Source of the DNA: Mycobacterium sp. BK086
GTDB taxonomy: Bacteria; Actinomycetota; Actinomycetes; Mycobacteriales; Mycobacteriaceae
DNA: 64,000 nucleotides
NCBI GenBank assembly: GCA_004362315.1
Contig: SNWL01000004.1
Coordinates: forward strand, 682,001 to 746,000
Reading direction: 5' to 3'
A program made the translations under genes and the position numbers. The notes below the pieces were generated by a model, which was given only the letters and a program-made list of their open reading frames with translations, was not told where the DNA came from and ran no database searches. Below are positions 58,743 to 64,000 of this stretch, in pieces; the first letter of the stretch is position 1, and each line of letters begins with the position of its first letter.

Positions 58743-60749
58743 CTAAGGCCCCGTGGCCGGCAGGCCGGTGTACGGCGTCCCCTTCAGCGGCGGCTCCGGC
58801 AGATTGCAGCGAGCGAGCTCGTACTGCGGCACCCGATCGATGCGATAGCGGGTGAATTCGAGTGCGTGCATCACGTTGGACACGAACCGGCGGATGCCCA
58901 GTGGACCCCGGATGGAATTCAGCATCGCGTCGGTCTCCGGGCAGCCCAGTGCGACGCCGGCCTCGGTGATCCACCCTTCGTCGAGATAGGGCGGGACATA
59001 GGGATGTTCCTTGAGCCACGGCCCCTCGGCGACAGCCCAGTCCGGGAACAGGTTCTTGTCGTGTCCGATGCGGCCGTCTTCCAGGCGCGCGGTGTGCGCG
59101 GCGATCGGGTTGGCCAAGCCGATCTGATCGATCACCCGCACGTTGAGTCCGACGTTCATGCCGAGCATCCCGAGGTTGGTGAAAAACACTGTGTGGGGCG
59201 CTATTTCGCGGCGCCAGGTATCCATCGACACGCCGGGCGGCGGGGGTGGTGGCGGGTACGCCGGCACCACATCCCACTGGTCGTAGTTTCCCGACGGCAG
59301 TAGCAGCGCACCGTCCGGCGTGTTGTTGATCGCGGTCAGGACCGCACGCATCCGCGGATAGTCCAGGTAGTCGGCGGCAGTCAGGGGGTGTGCGTGACCG
59401 GTGGCCTGCGAGTAGAACCGCCGCTCGTCGACGATGCCGGAATAGGTGACCCGGGTGGCGTCCAGACCCATGCCCGGCGAGTTAGCCGCCCACAGCGACC
59501 AACCGACGATGCCAAGCCATAGAGCGGCGCTCGCGCCCGCCAGGACGACGCTGCGGTCCCGCGCCGACCCCACGCTTGCCGGTAATGCGATGGGTATCAC
59601 CGCGATTGGCGTCAGCAGGCAGAACACCGGCGTCAGCAACACCCGGCCGTGCATGAAGTCGCCGCCCTGACGGATCCAGTACAGCCCCTGCACCAGACCA
59701 CTGACGAGCATGAAAATGACGACGGCGGTGGGGGTTTGGATCCGGCTGGCCAGGCGGCCCGCATTGCCGGCGATCGGCGCCGCGCCGTCGGTGCCGCGCG
59801 CGGCCACCAGTACCACGCCGAGTGCGATCACCAACACCGCGGCCAGCCACAGCGCGTAGGGCTGGTTGAAATTGGTCAGGTAGATCAGGCCTTGGGCCCA
59901 CTTGTCGCCGGAGGCGTCCTTGGCCAGCGCGGTCTGCGGGAAAAGCAATCCGTAGTAACCCATTCGGAAGATCTGATAGCCCACCGGGAACAGCCCACCT
60001 GCGACCACGATCAACACCCGGTCCCGCCAGCCCCGGGCCGCGACGAGCATCATCACCAGGGCCAGCCCGCCGACGAGTGCGAGCTCGGGCCGAACCAAAA
60101 CACTCAGCCCGGCGACGAAGGCCAGCGATGCGGTGAAGAGGGGGCCGCTGCCATGGCGTCGCGGCGCCTGCGACCAGGCGACCATCATCCACCAGAGCAG
60201 ACCCAGCCAGGCGAGCACCAGACCGTTCTCCAGACCGGAGGTGGCGAAGTCACGGGCGGGCGGGATCGCGATGTACACCAGTGCGCCTGCGGGCAGCAGC
60301 AGAGCCCGGCGGCCCTGGAGTCCGGGCGCGAACAGTCGTGCGGTACCGATCATTACGAGCACCACGCCCGCGATGGACAGGCCAAGCGCCAGCGCCAGCG
60401 CGACGTATTCCAGGCGCACGGGACCGCCGACGAGAGCACCGAAGTAGTTGAGGAACGTCCACAGCGTGGAGGTGTTCGACTCCACCCGCTCGCCGGCGTT
60501 GAACACCGGTCCGTTGCCGGCCAGTAGGTTGCGCACCGTACGCAACACGATCAGACCGTCGTCGGCGATCCAGCGTCGTTGCCACGCCCCCCACGCCCAC
60601 AGTGCGCCGACCACGACGACGCTGAGCCACAGACTGACCCGGGCCAGCGGACGCAGCGGGAAGGCGGGCGCCCAGGGCAATTTCAGCGGCCCGGCCTCGG
60701 CCGGGCTCGATTCGGGAGTCAGTACCTCAACTGAAGGCGATCGCTGCAC
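58743..60749 (-). CDS. aftB: Arabinofuranosyltransferase AftB
   Basis: GT-C membrane enzyme adding the terminal beta(1-2) arabinofuranoses that carry mycolates (Rv3805c equivalent). 668 residues, about 10 transmembrane helices in the first 430, then a soluble periplasmic C-terminal domain (VIDQIGLANPIAAHTARLED, WLKEHPYVPPYLDEGWITE). First loop: RRWIADDGLIVLRTVRNLLAG with the acidic pair expected of the active site, and GERVESNTSTLWTFL. GTG 60749 overlaps the ubiA 3' end by 23 bp; no better start downstream. Confidence 0.93.
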   Translation of the reverse strand: MQRSPSVEVLTPESSPAEAGPLKLPWAPAFPLRPLARVSLWLSVVVVGALWAWGAWQRRWIADDGLIVLRTVRNLLAGNGPVFNAGERVESNTSTLWTFLNYFGALVGGPVRLEYVALALALGLSIAGVVLVMIGTARLFAPGLQGRRALLLPAGALVYIAIPPARDFATSGLENGLVLAWLGLLWWMMVAWSQAPRRHGSGPLFTASLAFVAGLSVLVRPELALVGGLALVMMLVAARGWRDRVLIVVAGGLFPVGYQIFRMGYYGLLFPQTALAKDASGDKWAQGLIYLTNFNQPYALWLAAVLVIALGVVLVAARGTDGAAPIAGNAGRLASRIQTPTAVVIFMLVSGLVQGLYWIRQGGDFMHGRVLLTPVFCLLTPIAVIPIALPASVGSARDRSVVLAGASAALWLGIVGWSLWAANSPGMGLDATRVTYSGIVDERRFYSQATGHAHPLTAADYLDYPRMRAVLTAINNTPDGALLLPSGNYDQWDVVPAYPPPPPPPGVSMDTWRREIAPHTVFFTNLGMLGMNVGLNVRVIDQIGLANPIAAHTARLEDGRIGHDKNLFPDWAVAEGPWLKEHPYVPPYLDEGWITEAGVALGCPETDAMLNSIRGPLGIRRFVSNVMHALEFTRYRIDRVPQYELARCNLPEPPLKGTPYTGLPATGP

Positions 60750-61641
60750 CGATGGTCCCGATCCACGCCAGCAACAGCAGCTGGAGTACCCGATCCTTCA
60801 GCGCGATGTCCTCGGGTTCACCGGCCATTCCACCGTCGACATCGACGGCGTACCGCAGTATCGCGATGGTGATGGGGATGATCGTGATCGCGTACCACGA
60901 CGCGTTCGCTCCGTCCCGTTCGAAGGCCCACAGGCTGTAGCAGACCACCATCGCGGTGGCCGCCACGGTCCACACGAAACGAAGGTAGGAGGCTGTGTAG
61001 CTCTCCAGTGACTTGCGGATCTTGGCGCCGGTGCGCTCAGCGAGTTGCAGTTCGGCATAACGCTTTCCGGCCACCATGAACAGTGAGCCGAAGGTCATCA
61101 CCAGCAGGAACCACTGCGACAGCGGGATGCCTGCCGCGGCGCCGCCGGCGATGGCACGGATCAGGTACGCCGACGACACGATGCAGATGTCCAGCACCGC
61201 TTGGTGTTTGAGCCCGAAGCAGTAGGCGAGCTGCATGGCGATGTAGACGGCGATCACGATGAGCAGATTCACCGACGACAGCAGTGAGAGCGCCAACGCA
61301 CCGATCCCCAGCACGACGGCCAGTGAGTAGGCCAGCGATTCGGGGACCACGCCGGCCGCGATCGGGCGGAACCGTTTGGTCGGATGCTGACGGTCGGCCT
61401 CGACGTCACGCGAGTCGTTCACCAGATAGATGCAGGAGGCCGCTAGCGAGAACGAGACGAACGCGATCAGGATCTTGATCGCGACCTCTTTGTAGTCGTA
61501 CTCCACGTTGCCGCCGAGTGCGGCGATCGGGGCGAGCAGCACGAGCAGGTTCTTGACCCACTGGCGCGGGCGGATGGCCTTGATGATTCCGCTGAACAGA
61601 TTGCTCGGCGGACCGGCGACCGACTTCGCTTCCTCACTCAT
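60727..61641 (-). CDS. ubiA: Decaprenylphosphoryl-5-phosphoribose synthase UbiA
   Basis: UbiA-superfamily prenyltransferase (DPPR synthase, Rv3806c equivalent) that joins phosphoribosyl pyrophosphate to decaprenyl phosphate, first committed step to the arabinose donor. 304 residues, about nine helices. Aspartate motif 1 is NDSRDVEADRQHP (about 73-85) and motif 2 is VDGGMAGEPED; RPRQWVKN at the N-terminus. ATG 61641 is chosen at the overlap with the PAP2 stop (ATGA); the upstream open extension lies inside that gene. Confidence 0.95.
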   Translation of the reverse strand: MSEEAKSVAGPPSNLFSGIIKAIRPRQWVKNLLVLLAPIAALGGNVEYDYKEVAIKILIAFVSFSLAASCIYLVNDSRDVEADRQHPTKRFRPIAAGVVPESLAYSLAVVLGIGALALSLLSSVNLLIVIAVYIAMQLAYCFGLKHQAVLDICIVSSAYLIRAIAGGAAAGIPLSQWFLLVMTFGSLFMVAGKRYAELQLAERTGAKIRKSLESYTASYLRFVWTVAATAMVVCYSLWAFERDGANASWYAITIIPITIAILRYAVDVDGGMAGEPEDIALKDRVLQLLLLAWIGTIGAAIAFS

Positions 61642-62195
61642 GGGCGGTTCAGCGTCTCCTTCTGCGGCGAGGCGAAACAGCTGACGCTCCGCGCGACGAC
61701 CGCGCCGACTGCTGCCCCGGCAACGACATCGGACGGGTAATGAACGCCGAGTACCAGTCGCGACAGGGCCATCGCGGGGATCACGACCAGCGGCAGCCGT
61801 GACCGGGTGGCCCGGCTCAGCAGCATAGCCGCGGCGGTCGTGGAGGTGGCGTGGGCAGAGGGAAAGCTCAGGGCGCTGGGCGTGCCTACGTTCACCGCGA
61901 CTGCCGGGTGGTGAGGCCGCTTGCGGCGCACCACCAACTTGATCGCGATCGCGGCGGCATGTGCGATCACCGCGCCGATACCCACCAGCGCCCACTCGCG
62001 GCGGCGCTTCGGCATGGCCAGCGCGCCGAGCGCCGACACCGCCATCCAGCCCTGGGCGTGCTCACCGAAGTGCGACATCGACCGGGCCACCTCGATGACC
62101 GGGGGCTTGCCCAGCGCAGACTGGACGGCGACCAGGACCGCGACTTCTCCGCTCGCGGGCGGCGCAACCGGCTCCGGCAGGCTGCTGTCAGGCAT
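61638..62195 (-). CDS. PAP2 phosphatase (Rv3807c equivalent)
   Basis: 185-residue membrane PAP2 phosphatase proposed to dephosphorylate decaprenylphosphoryl-5-phosphoribose to decaprenylphosphoryl-ribose, the DprE1 substrate. Motifs KLVVRRKRP (Lys-x6-Arg-Pro), PSAHATS (Ser-His), and SRLVLGVHYPSD (Ser-Arg-x5-His-x3-Asp) are intact; five to six helices. It overlaps glfT2 by 8 bp and ubiA by 4 bp, linking the galactan and arabinose-donor genes. Confidence 0.9.
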   Translation of the reverse strand: MPDSSLPEPVAPPASGEVAVLVAVQSALGKPPVIEVARSMSHFGEHAQGWMAVSALGALAMPKRRREWALVGIGAVIAHAAAIAIKLVVRRKRPHHPAVAVNVGTPSALSFPSAHATSTTAAAMLLSRATRSRLPLVVIPAMALSRLVLGVHYPSDVVAGAAVGAVVARSVSCFASPQKETLNRP

Positions 62196-64000
62196 CGGTG
62201 GTGGAGTTCTCGAGCAGCACCGTTTCCCACTTCTCCTTGCTGGTCAGCGCCGGCAGCGACTGCCGGTAGACCTTGCGCATCCGGTTGAACTGGCGGGCCA
62301 GACGCAGCTGACGGCGCGTCGAAGCACGCAGCAGCGCAAACATTTTCGCGCGGTCGCGCTGCCGGTAGACCACGCCACGGCCATCGGCGGTGGTGACCGT
62401 GACACCATCGACCCGGCACAACGAGAACCACCGGGCGTCCTGGGTCGCGACATTGATCTGCGGGCGCTCGTGGTGCACCGGATGGTGCGCCTTGAGCTGA
62501 TGGGCCACTCCACGGGCGAGCCGCAGGGAGATCGACACCGGGTTGGTGGGGATGCTCACCTTCTTGCGCCACCGCTTGTCCGAAGGGGTCGGCAGCGTTG
62601 TCGCACTGGGCAGCACGACGGCATCGGGGTACTCCGAGCGCATCTGACGGATCTCAGGCAGCGCCGACTCCAGGATGGAGAAGATGTGATCCGGCCCCTC
62701 GAGGAAGTCGTCCATCGCCTTGTTTTGGATGGCGACCGTCGAATATTCAAGGCAGAGAAGGTGTTTGAGCGTAGCCTTCATGTGGCTCGCGATCAGCCCC
62801 CGGACGTTTCCGTCCCAGTGCATGGCGGCCACCACCAACCGGTTGCGCAGGTGGAAATAGGCCTGCCAGTCGATCGCGTCGTCCTTGTCGCTCCATGCCA
62901 TGTGCCAGATCGCGGCACCGGGCAGGGTGACGGTGGGATAGCCGTGCTCGCCGGCCCGCAGACCGTAATCGGCGTCGTCCCACTTGATGAACAACGGCAG
63001 CGGCTGGCCGAGTTCCTCGGCGACCTGGCGCGGGATCATGCACATCCACCAGCCGTTGTAGTCGACGTCGATGCGGCGGTGCAGCATCCGGCTGCGCTCG
63101 CTCTCTTCGTCATTCAGCGGGTACTTGGCGAAGTTGTGGTCGTACTCGGTGTTGATCGCGTTGGTCCACATGAAGTTCTCGGCGGCCACCATCTCGCCCA
63201 TGACGTGCAGGTGCGACGGCTCCTGCAGGTTGAGCATCTGGCCGCCGACGAGGGTCGGCGTCTTGGCGAACCGGTTGAGGGCCAGCGCCCGCAAGACTGA
63301 ATCCGGTTCGACGCGAATGTCGTCGTCCATGAACAGGATCTGTTCGCAGTCGGTGTTCTTCAGCGCCTCGTACATCACCCGGCTGTAGCCACCGGAACCA
63401 CCGAGGTTGGGCTGGTTGTGAATCGTCAGGCGCGTACCCAGTGCCGTTGCCGCGGCGTCGAAACCGGGGTGGTCCTTGGCCTTCTGGGTGCCTTGATCGG
63501 ACACGATGACAGCGGTGATCACGTTGTCCACCAACGGATCTGACGTCAATGCCGTCAGTGCGTTGACGCAGTCGGCGGGTCGGTTGAACGTGGGGATGCC
63601 GACCGCGACGCTGGCCCGGCCCGGCGCGGGCACGGGCGCGTACCAGCCCGCGCTGTGCACCGTCGTCCTGCTGTCGGTGGTGATGTCGAACCAGATCCAG
63701 CCGCCGTCTTCGAAAGGCGCGAGGTCGATCTCGAACTCCGCGGAAGTCGGGGTGTCCGCGTCCGGACTGGTGACTTCGGTGCCCCCGACGGTGATTCGGG
63801 CTCCAGTCGCCTTGGAGCGGTAGACGTCGACGCGTGCCGATCCGGTCAGTTCGACACGCAGCACCACCGACTCCAGTGTCGACCAGCGCCGCCAGTAGCT
63901 CGCCGGGAAGGCATTGAAGTACGTCGCGAACGACACCTCGGACTCCGCGCCGATCTCCAGCGTGGTGCGAGTGGGCGCGTGCGCCCGGCGCGCATTGGTG
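62188..64000 (-). CDS. glfT2: Bifunctional galactofuranosyltransferase GlfT2 (5' end beyond window)
   Basis: Polymerising UDP-Galf transferase that makes the alternating beta(1-5)/beta(1-6) galactan. About 604 codons are visible; the frame continues past 64000 (RRAHAPTRTTLEIGAESE at the edge), so roughly the first 30 residues are missing. N-terminal beta domain, then GT-A core: GIPTFNRPADC, LGGSGGYSR, FMDDDIR (metal-binding), KWDDADYGLR (catalytic Asp pair) and IWHMAWSDKDD. The C-terminal helical domain ends LTSKEKWETVLL. It overlaps the PAP2 gene by 8 bp. Confidence 0.95.
   Translation of the reverse strand, partial: TNARRAHAPTRTTLEIGAESEVSFATYFNAFPASYWRRWSTLESVVLRVELTGSARVDVYRSKATGARITVGGTEVTSPDADTPTSAEFEIDLAPFEDGGWIWFDITTDSRTTVHSAGWYAPVPAPGRASVAVGIPTFNRPADCVNALTALTSDPLVDNVITAVIVSDQGTQKAKDHPGFDAAATALGTRLTIHNQPNLGGSGGYSRVMYEALKNTDCEQILFMDDDIRVEPDSVLRALALNRFAKTPTLVGGQMLNLQEPSHLHVMGEMVAAENFMWTNAINTEYDHNFAKYPLNDEESERSRMLHRRIDVDYNGWWMCMIPRQVAEELGQPLPLFIKWDDADYGLRAGEHGYPTVTLPGAAIWHMAWSDKDDAIDWQAYFHLRNRLVVAAMHWDGNVRGLIASHMKATLKHLLCLEYSTVAIQNKAMDDFLEGPDHIFSILESALPEIRQMRSEYPDAVVLPSATTLPTPSDKRWRKKVSIPTNPVSISLRLARGVAHQLKAHHPVHHERPQINVATQDARWFSLCRVDGVTVTTADGRGVVYRQRDRAKMFALLRASTRRQLRLARQFNRMRKVYRQSLPALTSKEKWETVLLENSTTDA

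Overview
The window is a high-GC actinobacterial chromosome segment from a mycobacterium, most likely an environmental or rapid-growing Mycolicibacterium-type species. The evidence is the arabinogalactan/mycolic-acid cell-envelope locus in the gene order known from Mycobacterium tuberculosis (Rv3777 to Rv3808c). It is not the M. tuberculosis complex: the urease operon has a different architecture, there are extra genes inside the locus, a second antigen-85 gene follows fbpA, and many genes are absent from the tubercle bacillus arrangement.

Left edge (1-4574, minus strand): an overlapping urease operon read ureE-ureF-ureAB(gamma/beta fusion)-ureC-ureG-ureD, with ureD cut by the window edge. 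A tRNA-Ser(UGA), a MarR regulator, a quinone oxidoreductase and a class-V aminotransferase-like protein follow (4644-7508).

Galactan/arabinan locus (7606-31291, plus strand): an Rv3779-like membrane glycosyltransferase, the proteasome activator bpa/pafE, wzt-glfT1-wzm (galactan initiation and export), then an accessory insertion (12668-16943: a 13E12/HNH protein with a broken 5' end, an orphan class-III aminotransferase, a PNPOx-like flavoprotein and an HD hydrolase). After it come gtrA, dprE1, dprE2, aftA, embC, embA and embB, which make decaprenylphosphoryl-arabinose and build the arabinan of arabinogalactan and lipoarabinomannan.

Variable middle (31292-44653): small secreted proteins, an APC permease, a membrane Ser/Thr kinase, a linked chain (RDD protein, small helical protein, SCO6745-like protein, GT39-like glycosyltransferase), an esterase, a truncated SDR fragment, a lipoprotein alpha-galactosidase and a molybdopterin oxidoreductase.

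Mycolate/arabinogalactan end (44767-64000, minus strand): accD4, pks13 and fadD32 (final condensation of mycolic acid), the Rv3802c-type cutinase, a DUF732 lipoprotein, three antigen-85 family proteins (MPT51/fbpD, fbpA and a second mycolyltransferase), aftB, ubiA, a PAP2 phosphatase and glfT2 (5' end beyond the window). Together they make the lipid-linked galactan, decorate it with arabinose, and attach mycolic acids.

Most notable: an unusual urease with active-site flap substitutions (Ala319/Leu321), DprE1 with alanine where M. tuberculosis has the benzothiazinone target cysteine, an aminotransferase-fold protein lacking its PLP lysine, and a consistent pattern of -10-like hexamers exactly 6-7 nt upstream of start codons, pointing to leaderless transcripts.
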